A stretch of DNA of 64,000 nucleotides, from the NCBI RefSeq assembly GCF_000332455.1, contig NZ_AOGY02000006.1, positions 8,254-72,253 on the forward strand, written 5' to 3'. Below, one piece after another: positions 27,768 through 37,256 of this stretch. A program made the position numbers and the translations under genes. Position 1 is the first letter of the stretch, and the number at the start of each line of letters is the position of its first letter. The notes under the pieces were generated by a model, which was not told where the DNA came from, did no database searches, and worked only from the letters and a program-made list of their open reading frames with translations. The DNA comes from Leptospira vanthielii serovar Holland str. Waz Holland = ATCC 700522. GTDB taxonomy: Bacteria; Spirochaetota; Leptospiria; Leptospirales; Leptospiraceae.

Positions 27768-28382
27768 ATGGGAAAAATAAAACGTGCCGTTTTTTTGGCC
27801 TCAGGAAGAGGATCCAATTTTACCGCTTCTGTCGAGTACATTCGAAAAAAAAAGCTAAAGCTCGACTTGGTTGCCCTTGTGACAGACAACCCGGACGCCA
27901 AGGCTCTCGGAATCGCCAAATCCTTTGGAATTCCCACTAAAGTCATCCCTTATGCCACCTATGTACAAAAGACGGACTACCACAAGGATTTACTCAAACA
28001 AGTGGAAAGTTTAGATCCCGACCTCATAGTGGCTTGCGGGTACATGCGGATTCTAAAGCCTGAATTTGTACGCCGGTTTCGAAACCAAATCATCAATGTC
28101 CACCCAAGCCTACTTCCGGCATTTCCCGGTCTCGATTCCCAAAAACAAGCCTTGGACTACGGAGTAAAGGTGGCAGGTTGTACGGTTCATTTTGTGGAGG
28201 AAGGTGTGGACACCGGTCCCATCATATTGCAAAAAGCGATTGCCATTGCCCCCGAGTGGACTGAAAAAGAACTATCCCTTGCAATCCTTGCGGAAGAACA
28301 TAAAATCCTTCCACTCGCTATACAACTGTTTTGTGAAGATAAATTAAAAATCAAAGAACGAAAGGTAGAAATCCTAAAATGA
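27768..28382 (+). CDS. purN: Phosphoribosylglycinamide formyltransferase
   Basis: A 204-residue GART. N-terminal SGRGSNF binds the substrate phosphate. [21 protein letters not shown] carries the catalytic Asn and His, and [19 protein letters not shown] carries the catalytic Asp. It transfers formyl from 10-formyl-THF to GAR in purine synthesis. Its 3' end overlaps purH (ATGA), so two steps of the same pathway are coupled. It diverges from fliS. Confidence 0.95.
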   Translation: MGKIKRAVFLASGRGSNFTASVEYIRKKKLKLDLVALVTDNPDAKALGIAKSFGIPTKVIPYATYVQKTDYHKDLLKQVESLDPDLIVACGYMRILKPEFVRRFRNQIINVHPSLLPAFPGLDSQKQALDYGVKVAGCTVHFVEEGVDTGPIILQKAIAIAPEWTEKELSLAILAEEHKILPLAIQLFCEDKLKIKERKVEILK

Positions 28383-29920
28383 TAGAAATCAAAAGAGCAC
28401 TCGTATCCGTATCCGACAAAGCCGGAATTACGGAAATCTGTTCCTTCTTAGCTAAAAACGGTGTGGAAATTCTTTCCACCGGTGGAACCTATGATGCCCT
28501 CTCCAAAGTTGGAATCCCTGTTAAAAAAGTAGATGAGTTTACTGGTTTTCCAGAAATCCTCCACGGCCGAGTGAAAACCCTCCACCCGAAAATCCATGGC
28601 GGACTTCTTGGTGACACCACAAACCCCGACCATGTCAAACAAATGGAAAGTAATGGAATTGTTCCCATCACTCTTGTCATTGTGAATTTGTATCCGTTTG
28701 TCAAAACAGTGATGAAACCAGATGTAACCTTGGAAGATGCCATCGAAAACATTGATATCGGTGGACCATCTATGCTACGTTCGGCGGCAAAAAATCATAA
28801 AAACGTTGTGGTTCTTACTGATCCAAAAGATTACGAATCCTTCCAAGCAGAGTTTACCAAAAACAAAGGAAAAGTATCTCGTGAAACAGCTTTCCAATAT
28901 GCAGCCAAAGTATTTTCGGAAACCGCATCTTACGATTCAGCGATCTCCACATTTTTTAATAAAAAATTGGATATCAAATATCCTGATAAAATCACTTTAG
29001 CTTTTAACAAAAAACAAAAACTTCGTTACGGTGAAAACCCACACCAAGACGCCGCTTTTTATGAACCACTATTTATCAAATCACAGTTTGAAGCCTTACA
29101 AGGAAAAGAACTTTCTTTTAATAATATGTTGGATTTTGATGCGGCCTTCCATGTAGCAAGCCTACTTCCGAAAAATGCCGTCTCCATCGTAAAACATTTA
29201 AATCCTTGCGGAATTGCTTTTGGCGAAACAGTTTTAGAATCCTTTGAGCTCGCAAGAAAAACAGATCCTATATCTGCTTTTGGGGGAATCATTGGAATCC
29301 ATGGCCGAGTGGAAAAAGAATCTGCCGAAGAGATGACAAAAAACTTTGTCGAAGGTGTGATTGCCGAAAGTTTTTCAGACGAGGCATTGGAGATTTTTGC
29401 AAAAAAACCAAACGTTCGTTTGATTCCCATTGCCAAGTTTGATGAAGCACTAGATGAGTTGGATCTTCGTTCCCTACACCATGGCCTACTCATTCAAAAT
29501 CGAGACTATGATTTGATCACGAAAGACAAATTAAAAATTGTTTCCAAAAAAAAACCAACAGCAGATGATTTAGAAGGATTGATGTTTGCTTGGAACTGTG
29601 TGAAGTTTATTAAATCCAATGCCATAGTCTATACTGACCAAAACTCTACTCTGGGGATTGGAGCCGGACAAATGTCTCGTGTAGACTCAGTCGAACTTGG
29701 TGCCACAAAAGCACAAAAAGTTGGTCTTTCTGTTGTGGGATCTTATGTGGGCAGTGATGCTTTTTTTCCTTTCCGTGATGGGATCGACGCCATTGCAAAA
29801 GTTGGTGCCAAGGCAATCATCCAACCAGGCGGATCTATCCGAGATGAAGAAGTGATCCAAGCTGCTGACGAACATGGTCTTATCATGGTCTTTACTGGAA
29901 TGAGGCATTTCCGTCACTAA
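28379..29920 (+). CDS. purH: Bifunctional AICAR transformylase / IMP cyclohydrolase
   Basis: A 513-residue protein at family length. The N-terminal MGS-like IMP cyclohydrolase domain contains [19 protein letters not shown] and [16 protein letters not shown]. The C-terminal AICARFT domain contains [26 protein letters not shown] and the final [18 protein letters not shown]. It performs the last two steps of IMP synthesis. It overlaps purN and shares a TAATG junction with the membrane protein gene after it. Confidence 0.97.
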   Translation: MIEIKRALVSVSDKAGITEICSFLAKNGVEILSTGGTYDALSKVGIPVKKVDEFTGFPEILHGRVKTLHPKIHGGLLGDTTNPDHVKQMESNGIVPITLVIVNLYPFVKTVMKPDVTLEDAIENIDIGGPSMLRSAAKNHKNVVVLTDPKDYESFQAEFTKNKGKVSRETAFQYAAKVFSETASYDSAISTFFNKKLDIKYPDKITLAFNKKQKLRYGENPHQDAAFYEPLFIKSQFEALQGKELSFNNMLDFDAAFHVASLLPKNAVSIVKHLNPCGIAFGETVLESFELARKTDPISAFGGIIGIHGRVEKESAEEMTKNFVEGVIAESFSDEALEIFAKKPNVRLIPIAKFDEALDELDLRSLHHGLLIQNRDYDLITKDKLKIVSKKKPTADDLEGLMFAWNCVKFIKSNAIVYTDQNSTLGIGAGQMSRVDSVELGATKAQKVGLSVVGSYVGSDAFFPFRDGIDAIAKVGAKAIIQPGGSIRDEEVIQAADEHGLIMVFTGMRHFRH

Positions 29921-30669
29921 TGGAATTTTTTCTTTTCCTCCTATTTCTCGCCTTCTTTTGTTTGGTGACTTCTGTAATTGTTTATTACGTAAAGATTCTT
30001 TTCTTTTCTGCCAAAACCAATTACAGAAGAGAAGAACTAACTGACATTCGTGGAGATGTATTTCGCATTTGTCTGGATGTTCTAGAATCAGGAGGAAATT
30101 TAGTGTATGGGGTGCTCGCTTTTTTCTTTAGTGCCCTCTTTGTTTGGCTTTGGTCTCTTCTTGGATCCTTACTCGGAGAGAAAGGACCTGGAGCCTTCGA
30201 ACATATCTTTCATATACCAATTTTCTTTTTGGCTGTTTTCTTTTCCTTTCCCTTCTTAAAGGAAGCCTACAAAGGAGAACGATATCTTGCGCTTGCCAAA
30301 CCTGTTCTTTCCGGTTTGGCGCTTGGGAACTTATCGGCAGGGGCAGTTCACTACGGGCTTGACCGAGATCTTTTCTTTTTGTTTTACCTCCTCCTTCTCA
30401 TCTTACAAATTCCCTTTCTTGTTTTTCTCTGGAACCGAGAGCCAATCTTCGGGGTAAGTTTTGAGGAGAGTCCGTCTTCCTATTCCTATGAATCAGAGGA
30501 CGATTGGGGTTCCCCCACTTCATCAGCCGATCCCACACCAAATGATTGGGAAGCGGAGGAAGATGGACCTTTTACAAACGAAACAGACGAGTTCGGACTC
30601 GGAGACGACCCTTTCCCAGATGAATTTAAGCAAGAAACCGGTTCTCTTTTTTCCACGTTCGACCGATAA
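29920..30669 (+). CDS. Hypothetical membrane protein with acidic tail
   Basis: A 249-residue protein with about five membrane helices in residues 1-175 (for example FLFLLFLAFFCLVTSVIVYY and VYGVLAFFFSALFVWLWSLL). A ~70-residue cytoplasmic-looking tail follows that is very rich in Asp, Glu, Ser and Pro (PSSYSYESEDDWGSP). I recognise no family. The TAATG overlap with purH implies coexpression with purine genes, which may be only a packing effect. Confidence 0.75.
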   Translation: MEFFLFLLFLAFFCLVTSVIVYYVKILFFSAKTNYRREELTDIRGDVFRICLDVLESGGNLVYGVLAFFFSALFVWLWSLLGSLLGEKGPGAFEHIFHIPIFFLAVFFSFPFLKEAYKGERYLALAKPVLSGLALGNLSAGAVHYGLDRDLFFLFYLLLLILQIPFLVFLWNREPIFGVSFEESPSSYSYESEDDWGSPTSSADPTPNDWEAEEDGPFTNETDEFGLGDDPFPDEFKQETGSLFSTFDR

Positions 30670-30676
30670 AAATGAT

Positions 30677-31348
30677 ATGAAGAAATACCTACTTTTCCTT
30701 CTTTTTTGCCTACCAGGTTTCCTTTCTGCTCAAACCGAAATTCCCAATAGTTTGGATGGATTTGCAGAAGCTTCTTGGGGGATGACCTTTGAATCCATCC
30801 GTGAAAAATTTTTGTCTATGGCGACCAATCCGGAATCAAAGGAAAAAATTGAACTCTTAAATGAAAAGAAAGAAGAAAGTCTTCTTATCAAACGAAATGG
30901 AATTTTCTACCTCTATCGCTTTTATAAAACACCGGAACTATTGAAAGAAGTGCGCCCGAAACGAGAGGGTGCCCCAGAAGCCGATCCTAGTATCGATGGG
31001 CAGACAGAATTCCGTGAAAATGGAATTCTCTTTTCTGTGGGTGTCACATTCAATTTGGTTCCTACAGAAAAAATCAAAGAGAAGATGGAAAAAAAATATG
31101 GGAAACCCAGAAAGGAATCCATCGGGGATGATAAGGTCTCCGGGGCTGCCATTTGGGAACTAGTGGAAAGAAGAGAGAACCCTCCCCGAGGTGGATTTGC
31201 CGTCGTTTGGAGAGAAGGTTACAAAAAAGCTCCCTACACTCGTCGGATTGATTACTTTTCTGCCAATCTCAAAGAAGTCATCGCAAAGGATTATGTCGAT
31301 TTCTTCAGTGTTCAAGAAACAAAAACCTTGCGGGATTTAATCCCGTAG
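30677..31348 (+). CDS. Hypothetical exported protein
   Basis: A 223-residue protein beginning MKKYLLFLLFCLPGFLSAQ, a clear signal peptide. The mature part starts IPNSLDGFAEASWGMTFESI, and the WGMTFESIREKF pattern resembles periplasmic proteins that open with a xWGMs element. The rest alternates charged helices and strands. The ATG at 30677 is seven bases beyond the previous stop; the longer open frame upstream is the neighbour read in another frame. Function unknown. Confidence 0.8.
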   Translation: MKKYLLFLLFCLPGFLSAQTEIPNSLDGFAEASWGMTFESIREKFLSMATNPESKEKIELLNEKKEESLLIKRNGIFYLYRFYKTPELLKEVRPKREGAPEADPSIDGQTEFRENGILFSVGVTFNLVPTEKIKEKMEKKYGKPRKESIGDDKVSGAAIWELVERRENPPRGGFAVVWREGYKKAPYTRRIDYFSANLKEVIAKDYVDFFSVQETKTLRDLIP

Positions 31349-31400
31349 TTACCCTGTCTCGTGAGGCTTGGCAAACCAATGCCCAAGCATACGAGGCAAA

Positions 31401-32045
31401 ATGAATTTATTTTTAGACACAGCCAACATAGACGAAATTAAAAAAGTCCATGAACTTGGTCTCCTAGATGGGATCACCACAAACCCATCCATCATCGCAA
31501 AATCCGGCCGTAAGTTCACGGAAGTCATCAAAGAAATCTGTAGTTTTGTAAAAGGTCCCGTAAGTGCAGAAGTTCTAGCCACAGACGCACCTACAATGAT
31601 CAAAGAGGGGATAGAGCTTTCTAAAATTGCAGAGAACGTAGTCGTAAAAGTTCCTTTAATTCCAGAAGGAATCAAAGCGGTAAAAGCATTCTCGGAACAA
31701 GGAATCCAAACGAACGTAACTCTTTGTTTCACCGCAAACCAAGCCCTCCTTGCTGCCAAAGCTGGTGCCAGTTACATCTCTCCTTTTGTGGGTCGTTTGG
31801 ATGATATTGGTTATGATGGATTGGAACTGATCTCTGAGATCCGAGACATTTATGACAACTACGGAATCGAAACACAAATCCTTGCGGCATCGGTTCGTCA
31901 CCCTATCCACTTTAAAGAAGTGGCTCTCCGTGGTGCCGATTGTGTCACTCTTCCTTATTCTGTATTTGAAATGCTTTTCAAACACCCACTTACTGACAGT
32001 GGACTAACAAAATTTATAGAAGATTCCAAAAAACTAACCTGGTAA
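31401..32045 (+). CDS. Transaldolase / fructose-6-phosphate aldolase family
   Basis: A 214-residue protein of the short TalC/FSA type. [34 protein letters not shown] and [16 protein letters not shown] are the family blocks; the Schiff-base lysine is in [26 protein letters not shown] and [14 protein letters not shown] complete the barrel. Transaldolase or FSA activity cannot be separated by eye. The ATG at 31401 has an ACGAGG site. Confidence 0.92.
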   Translation: MNLFLDTANIDEIKKVHELGLLDGITTNPSIIAKSGRKFTEVIKEICSFVKGPVSAEVLATDAPTMIKEGIELSKIAENVVVKVPLIPEGIKAVKAFSEQGIQTNVTLCFTANQALLAAKAGASYISPFVGRLDDIGYDGLELISEIRDIYDNYGIETQILAASVRHPIHFKEVALRGADCVTLPYSVFEMLFKHPLTDSGLTKFIEDSKKLTW

Positions 32046-32049
32046 AGTA

Positions 32050-32481
32050 TTAAAACCACACCACCGGATACTTTCGGTGGTGAACCAGATTATTGATTAA
32101 CAAAGCATTTACGAGCAATATCAAAACTCCGATTAGCACCGGAAATAGAATAAAATCCACTCCCACTCCTCCGAGCACTCCAATCATTGCGGTAGCGCCA
32201 CCTGGCGGATGTAAGGTGTGAGTCCAGTACATTACAAAAATCGAAAGCCCCACAGAAAGTCCAATGGTGAAAAAATTGGTTCCAAGGGTGGCGACAAGAA
32301 TCACAGCAATAGTAGCAGAAATCAAATGTCCCCCAATTAAATTTCTTGGTTGGGAAAGCGGTGCATCGGGAACAGCAAATAAAAGTACTGCCGTTGCCCC
32401 AAACGAACCTATGAGAAGCGAATGACCCGATAAATTGGTAATCGCAAGGATCGACCATATCGAAACCGTGCTACTAATCAA
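32050..32481 (-). CDS. HPP family membrane protein
   Basis: A 143-residue (as called) membrane protein with four helices and the family signature HPPGGATA in TLHPPGGATAMIGVLGG, plus GSFGATAVLLFAVPDAPLSQPRN. HPP proteins include nitrite transporters of chloroplasts and cyanobacteria; the substrate here is unknown. The called start is a TTG at 32481, inside the first helix. The same frame stays open for 31 more codons (RNKRSLRFAIWS...) to a CTG at 32574 with no ATG, GTG or TTG, so the true start is unresolved. It ends with a hairpin. Confidence 0.8.
   Translation of the reverse strand: MISSTVSIWSILAITNLSGHSLLIGSFGATAVLLFAVPDAPLSQPRNLIGGHLISATIAVILVATLGTNFFTIGLSVGLSIFVMYWTHTLHPPGGATAMIGVLGGVGVDFILFPVLIGVLILLVNALLINNLVHHRKYPVVWF
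32059..32082 (-). terminator. Hairpin at the 3' end of the HPP gene
   Basis: CACCACCG / CGGTGGTG perfect 8-bp stem with an 8-base loop overlapping the last HPP codons. On the minus strand it is followed by TGGTTTTAA. A weak-tract terminator is possible. Confidence 0.4.
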
Positions 32482-32563
32482 ACTCCAGATGGCAAACCGA
32501 AGGGAACGTTTGTTACGTTTTACCGATAGGGGTGCTTTGATTTTACTCGGTAAACTTTTAAAC

Positions 32564-33595
32564 CTATTTTGCAGCGTAAGTTACCCAAATTTCTTTCATC
32601 TGATCGATAAAACAAAATGCAGATTGGTGAGAGGCATCGTTAAACAAATCACAAGTTCCAACTTTGTTCCAATTCAATGGGTAAGCGCCATACGAAGTAG
32701 CGAGGGATTCCATCGGATCCCACCAAACTTCCTTTATATGGAACTTCTCATAATATTTATAATAATCACCATACACCTTTGGCCATAGAACCAAAGTTTT
32801 GATTCGGTTCTTCTTAGTGAGATCCAAAAATGCTTCTACATAAGGTTTTTGCGATTCACCTAGCGAATAAGTGCTCATATACAAACTTCCGATACGAAGG
32901 GTATCTTTTTTGATTTTTTCAATGGGATTGGACTGCACCCCATAAATCAAATATTCACCCTTTGTATAGTTGATGAGTTGGAACTCTTGGTTGTATTTAG
33001 ATTTATATTCTCTCAGTTTTCCCTGTTTGACCCTTGAACTAAAGAGGGAGAGATTTAACTCTACACTGCGGATGACAAAAAGTTGATCCAAAAAGTATTT
33101 CCATTTTTCTTTTAGAGGAATGTCCTTCCAAACAATATCGAGACAGTCCTTGTCACAAGCCATTCGTAAAAACGGAGACAAGATAAATCCTTTATTATCA
33201 TCAAAGGCCTCTGGACTGAGCGATAAAATGACAAACTCAGGTTTGACACCTGACTCCAATAGCTTTTTTAATTGGATATAGGAATTCATAGGAATTCCTT
33301 GCGGGCTACTGAAATTATAGAGAGTCCAATCTTTACGGTATGGTTCAGGAATTCCTAATTCAGAAAACGGATAGGAACGAGAGTCTCCAAAAACAAGTGT
33401 CAGTTTTTTTTCACCAATTTCTTTATCGGTTAACAGTCGTTTGGCCAACACCTTTCTTTGGAAATAAAAAACAGAATTCCCTGCCTGGAGAAATTCTTCA
33501 TGAAAAATGGGTAAAAGAAAAATTTTATCTACCAAAAAGACAAATAAAAAAAGAACCACTGGATATAATAAAAACGGTTTTGATTTCAAAAACAC
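32564..33595 (-). CDS. DUF1574 family membrane-anchored SGNH-like protein
   Basis: A 343-residue protein with one N-terminal membrane helix (PFLLYPVVLFLFVFLVDKIF). An extracytoplasmic part shows LVFGDSRSYPFSELGI, resembling SGNH block I (GDSRS), and NDASHQSAFCFIDQM near the C-terminus, resembling the catalytic DxxH block (DASH). This layout matches the Leptospira DUF1574 proteins, often encoded next to MBOAT acyltransferases and thought to acylate polysaccharide. No MBOAT is adjacent here. Its final TAG overlaps the extended HPP frame. Confidence 0.75.
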   Translation of the reverse strand: MFLKSKPFLLYPVVLFLFVFLVDKIFLLPIFHEEFLQAGNSVFYFQRKVLAKRLLTDKEIGEKKLTLVFGDSRSYPFSELGIPEPYRKDWTLYNFSSPQGIPMNSYIQLKKLLESGVKPEFVILSLSPEAFDDNKGFILSPFLRMACDKDCLDIVWKDIPLKEKWKYFLDQLFVIRSVELNLSLFSSRVKQGKLREYKSKYNQEFQLINYTKGEYLIYGVQSNPIEKIKKDTLRIGSLYMSTYSLGESQKPYVEAFLDLTKKNRIKTLVLWPKVYGDYYKYYEKFHIKEVWWDPMESLATSYGAYPLNWNKVGTCDLFNDASHQSAFCFIDQMKEIWVTYAAK

Positions 33596-33645
33596 AAATC
33601 CCCTAACCTCACCATTTTAAGACAGGATTGGATTCTTCAACCAAA

Positions 33646-34389
33646 TTAAGAAGCCGGTTTTCCAAGAACCTGCTCTTCGGTCACAACTTTGTATTTCCCT
33701 TCCTCGAGAACAAAGTCCCGTAGATCCAATTTTCCAATCCGAATCCGGTAAAGATCTAAAACCACCATTTCCTTTGCTTTACACATTCTGCGGATTTGGC
33801 GTTTTTTCCCTTCTTTCAAAATAATGCTGAGGTAACTCGTAAAACCCGGAGGGGTTTTTTCGGGAACTACATTGGCTGGTTTTACAGAAAGAGCACGGAG
33901 AGTTTCTCCACCTTCCCTTACACCTAACATAAATTCATCGGCTATGGGTTTCCATGCCACAGGTTGTTTCAAACTGATGATATACTCTTTATCAATTTTG
34001 TTTCGTGGGTGAGTGACCTTTTGGATAAAATCTCCATCAATGGATAAAAGTAATAGTCCCCTGGAATCTAAGTCCAATCGGCCAGCATAATTGTATTTTT
34101 GAAAGGCTTCCGGCAGAAGTGAGAAGATAGTGTTCTCATGAAACTTGTCTTCGTGAGAAGTTAAGTAACCCGGAGGTTTGTTGAAGGCGATAATTTTCGG
34201 CCGTTTCAAAGACTCCTCTTCCATTTGAACCGATTTTCCATCAAAGCTGATGGAATCTGTATCTTCGACTTGAAAGGAAAGATCTGTAATGGTACTTCCG
34301 TTGACTTTGATTCGGCCTGCGAGGACCAATTCTTCCACTTTCCGACGGGAACCGAGACCTAATTTGGCTAGAAATGCGTTGATCCTCAT
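33646..34389 (-). CDS. RsuA/RluB/E/F-type 23S/16S rRNA pseudouridine synthase
   Basis: A 247-residue protein. An N-terminal S4 RNA-binding domain (MRINAFLAKLGLGSRRKVEE...GRIKVNG) is followed by the catalytic domain with NKPPGYLTSHED and AGRLDLDSRGLLLLSIDGDF, where RLD carries the catalytic aspartate. HPRNKIDKEYIISL and KRQIRRMC are the family's later motifs. It isomerises uridine in rRNA. RluB or RsuA identity cannot be settled. Confidence 0.92.
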   Translation of the reverse strand: MRINAFLAKLGLGSRRKVEELVLAGRIKVNGSTITDLSFQVEDTDSISFDGKSVQMEEESLKRPKIIAFNKPPGYLTSHEDKFHENTIFSLLPEAFQKYNYAGRLDLDSRGLLLLSIDGDFIQKVTHPRNKIDKEYIISLKQPVAWKPIADEFMLGVREGGETLRALSVKPANVVPEKTPPGFTSYLSIILKEGKKRQIRRMCKAKEMVVLDLYRIRIGKLDLRDFVLEEGKYKVVTEEQVLGKPAS

Positions 34390-34438
34390 GATTTTCCATT
34401 TTACAAAGTGGCCTCATTTCAAAAAGTCTAAAGAAGGT

Positions 34439-35347
34439 ATGAATCCGTTAAAAAAGAAACCTCGCTCAAAAAATATCAGCCCTCGTGTGGACCTTCCTCA
34501 GTGGATGAAGGTGCGAGTGAGTTTTCCGACGGAAGGAGACGCCCTAACCCAAGTCAGAAAAGAGGTAGAATCCAAACAACTTCATACGGTTTGTGAATCT
34601 GCGAGCTGCCCGAACCTTAACCATTGTTGGAACAGGCGCACAGCAACCTATATGCTTTCCGGAGACATCTGTACAAGGCGATGCCAATATTGTGATGTGG
34701 CCTTTGGAAAACCAAATGCTCTGGATTTAGAAGAACCGGAGAGAGTCGCAAGATCAGTCGCTACACTAGAACTACGCCATGTAGTACTTACCGCAGTCAA
34801 CCGGGACGACTTAAAAGACGGGGGAGCTGGCCACTTCGCCGAAACCATTACCAAAATCAAATCCTATCGTCCAGAATGTTCGATAGAAGTACTTATCCCT
34901 GATTTTAAAGCCAAAGAAGAATCTTTACAGATCCTCTACGCTTCAAAACCCAATATCATCAACCACAACATTGAAACCGTGGAACGTTTGTTTCCCACAA
35001 TCACTCCACAAAAGAACTACAAACGTTCGTTAGAAGTTCTTTCTCATATTGCGGAACATGGATTTTTAACAAAAAGTGGTCTCATCCTCGGCCTTGGTGA
35101 GAAGGAAGAGGATGTAAAACAATGTTTAGAAGATCTATTCGCAAGCGGGGTTCGGATGCTTACCATTGGCCAATACTTGCAACCAGGTCCCACCCATTAC
35201 CCGGTTCAGGAATTTATCAAACCAGAAACTTTCCAATTTTGGAAGGAATATGCGTATAAAATTGGATTTAAAACCGTAGCCTCGGGCCCCTTGGTTCGCT
35301 CCTCTTACCATGCCGATGAATATTTTTCAGACGAAGCAAGTGATTAG
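34439..35347 (+). CDS. lipA: Lipoyl synthase
   Basis: A 302-residue radical SAM enzyme. The auxiliary cluster motif CESASCPNLNHC gives Cys52, Cys57, Cys63; the radical SAM motif CTRRCQYC gives Cys78, Cys82, Cys85. VVLTAVNRDDLKDGGAGHF and NHNIETVERLFP are lipoyl synthase blocks, and the end GPLVRSSYHADEY matches the family's RSSY motif. It inserts two sulfurs into octanoyl-lipoyl domains. The ATG at 34439 gives normal length; the open frame upstream runs into the divergent pseudouridine synthase gene. lipB is not in the window. Confidence 0.97.
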   Translation: MNPLKKKPRSKNISPRVDLPQWMKVRVSFPTEGDALTQVRKEVESKQLHTVCESASCPNLNHCWNRRTATYMLSGDICTRRCQYCDVAFGKPNALDLEEPERVARSVATLELRHVVLTAVNRDDLKDGGAGHFAETITKIKSYRPECSIEVLIPDFKAKEESLQILYASKPNIINHNIETVERLFPTITPQKNYKRSLEVLSHIAEHGFLTKSGLILGLGEKEEDVKQCLEDLFASGVRMLTIGQYLQPGPTHYPVQEFIKPETFQFWKEYAYKIGFKTVASGPLVRSSYHADEYFSDEASD

Positions 35348-35362
35348 TCCGAAAGATAAAGT

Positions 35363-35659
35363 ATGGACCAAGAACAATTGGAGGCATTCCAAGAGGAACT
35401 TGCCAAAACATTCTTTTTCTCAATTCTAAAGGATTTGAGTGAAATTGGAGAAAACCTAAACGATTTCGAAGTTAAGGTCCTCATCCAAAAGGCATTGTCT
35501 CACTCTCCCGATTTACAAGTCGAGTGGGGAGATATGGATCGCTTTGGAAATAGCACCTTACTCGTAAAATATGAATCTAATTTACTTTTAATTGAAGCAA
35601 GTCCACTCATCAGTGCCATAAAAATCCTTTGGAACGAATATAAATCCAAAGAAAGTTAA
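35363..35659 (+). CDS. Small hypothetical acidic protein
   Basis: A 98-residue acidic protein (MDQEQLEAFQEELAKTFFFS) that follows lipA by 15 bases. Helices at the front and a beta-rich end (FGNSTLLVKYESNLLLIEAS) give no family match I can name. Probably cotranscribed with lipA. Confidence 0.7.
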   Translation: MDQEQLEAFQEELAKTFFFSILKDLSEIGENLNDFEVKVLIQKALSHSPDLQVEWGDMDRFGNSTLLVKYESNLLLIEASPLISAIKILWNEYKSKES

Positions 35660-35758
35660 ACACAATTTTAACCTATAAAATCCCTAACGAACAGTCCAAC
35701 AAACTTACGATACCTAATTGATGATTTCCGCAGAACTTCGAGGGTAACAACTGTACAT

Positions 35759-35791
35759 AAAAAAAGCCCGAAAGATTTCTCTTCCAGGCTT
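35759..35791 (-). terminator. Terminator after the FecR-domain gene
   Basis: On the minus strand AAGCC, 17-base partly paired loop, GGGCTTTTTTT. It begins 26 bases after the gene's stop. Confidence 0.7.
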
Positions 35792-35816
35792 CTTTTCTAC
35801 TTAAGGGTTGGTTTAT

Positions 35817-36998
35817 TTAGAATTTAGATTTTTGTTGAAGGTCGTAAATGACTTCTTCTACATTATCCATATCAATTCTCTTAATACCATTCTCAGTGTG
35901 AACAATCAATTGACCGTTTTCTTGGTTGATGATCGCCCCAATCACTGTTTTACCATCGACTAATACGATTTTTTCAATTCTTTCGTAGTAGTTTACGATG
36001 TCTTTTTTAGACTTAAATTCTTTTGGTTGGTTAGCCAAAGAGTCTTCGAATTTTTTCTTCTCTTCTTCTTGGCGTTTTGCAACATCTTGTTCAATCACAT
36101 GTCTCTTAGCATCGATTTCTTGTTTTTTCAACTCATCTAACTTTTCAGTTTGAGCTGATTCGCTAAGTCTTGTGATCTCTTGTGCAGTTTGTTTGTCAAC
36201 TGTCACGATTGTTTTGATTTCTTGTTCTTCGTTTTTGGTAAGTTTTGCACTTTCCACAACGAGTTTTTCCTTTTCAGAAGTTTTGAAGGCTTTGTTCAAA
36301 TCTAAAGTTTGAATGTCAGCAGACTTCGCAAGGTCAGCAGATTTTGCTGATTGAGTGGATGCTTGGTCTTTCTCTAAGATTACTTCTGCTTTCGCAAGAG
36401 ACTCTTGGAGTTTTTTCAAGTCAGCATTTCCAGAAATTTCTTCTGAAGAAAGTTTTTCTAAAGCAGGAACACGTGGAGCAAATGCAACCGCACCTTCAAC
36501 TACTTTTACTTTCGCAGGTTTTCCTTCTGCAGCTTCTACGATAAAAGACGTTCCTCGCACACCCGCAATCGCAGTCGGTGTTACGACAGTGAAGTTGTCT
36601 TCTTTCTTAGCTTTGTTGACTTTCGCAAATACCTTTCCAGAAACTAGAGCAATTTGAGTGTCTGTTGTTCCTGAATTGTCTTGAGAGAGTTTTGCAAAGT
36701 CAATAGCGGACTTAGGAGAGATACGAATGCTCGATCCATCCGCAAATTGGATGTCTACTTTTCCATTGTCGCCTGTGACTACATTATCCCCGGATTTCAG
36801 AAGGGCACCAAGTTGTGCTTTTTCTTCTGTTTGGTCTGCGTGTTGGATTTTTGAATCTCCTACCGCAAATACGACTACCGCAGATAAATCTGCTGCTTTT
36901 TTTGGTGCTTCGGACACTTCTGCGTCTGGTTTCTTACAAACTGTAAGACCAGTAAAAAGAAGCGCTAGGCCCATTATGGTTAGTTTCGATGCTTTCAT
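35817..36998 (-). CDS. FecR-domain lipoprotein with long helical tail
   Basis: A 393-residue exported protein. The signal peptide ends ALLFTGLTVC, so Cys at residue ~21 is a likely lipid anchor. Residues ~40-160 are a FecR domain (GDNGKVDIQFADGSSIRISP, IALVSGKVFAKVNK, TPTAIAGVRGTSFIVEA). A long Ala/Glu/Lys-rich region with coiled-coil character (~185-325) follows, and a C-terminal segment with KIVLVDGKTVIGAIINQENG. FecR domains of this kind bind the cell wall or surface partners rather than act as sigma regulators here. The ATG at 36998 has GGACAGGACG ahead of it. Strongly biased composition. Confidence 0.85.
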   Translation of the reverse strand: MKASKLTIMGLALLFTGLTVCKKPDAEVSEAPKKAADLSAVVVFAVGDSKIQHADQTEEKAQLGALLKSGDNVVTGDNGKVDIQFADGSSIRISPKSAIDFAKLSQDNSGTTDTQIALVSGKVFAKVNKAKKEDNFTVVTPTAIAGVRGTSFIVEAAEGKPAKVKVVEGAVAFAPRVPALEKLSSEEISGNADLKKLQESLAKAEVILEKDQASTQSAKSADLAKSADIQTLDLNKAFKTSEKEKLVVESAKLTKNEEQEIKTIVTVDKQTAQEITRLSESAQTEKLDELKKQEIDAKRHVIEQDVAKRQEEEKKKFEDSLANQPKEFKSKKDIVNYYERIEKIVLVDGKTVIGAIINQENGQLIVHTENGIKRIDMDNVEEVIYDLQQKSKF

Positions 36999-37256
36999 AT
37001 CGTCCTGTCCCTTAGTGAAATTCAACTTTCGTTACTCTCTAATCAACAAACTGGGGTATAAGAAATTCCCAGCTTTTTTGTATTTTTTTCTAGAATGAAA
37101 AAAAATTCATTAGTTCGGAAAAAAAATAATTTAGTGACTGGATTTGTAAACGAATATTCAGTATTTTTCCTCGAAACCAGCGTTTTTCAAAGGAAAAGTA
37201 GGGTTTTTTCGGGAAAATCGCTTTGTCTAAGATAGAGGAAGAAAAAAACTCCCATT

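Noticed and set aside
32435..32788. Plus-strand frame of 117 codons
   Set aside because: Opposes the end of the DUF1574 gene and the open HPP frame; composition is not protein-like.
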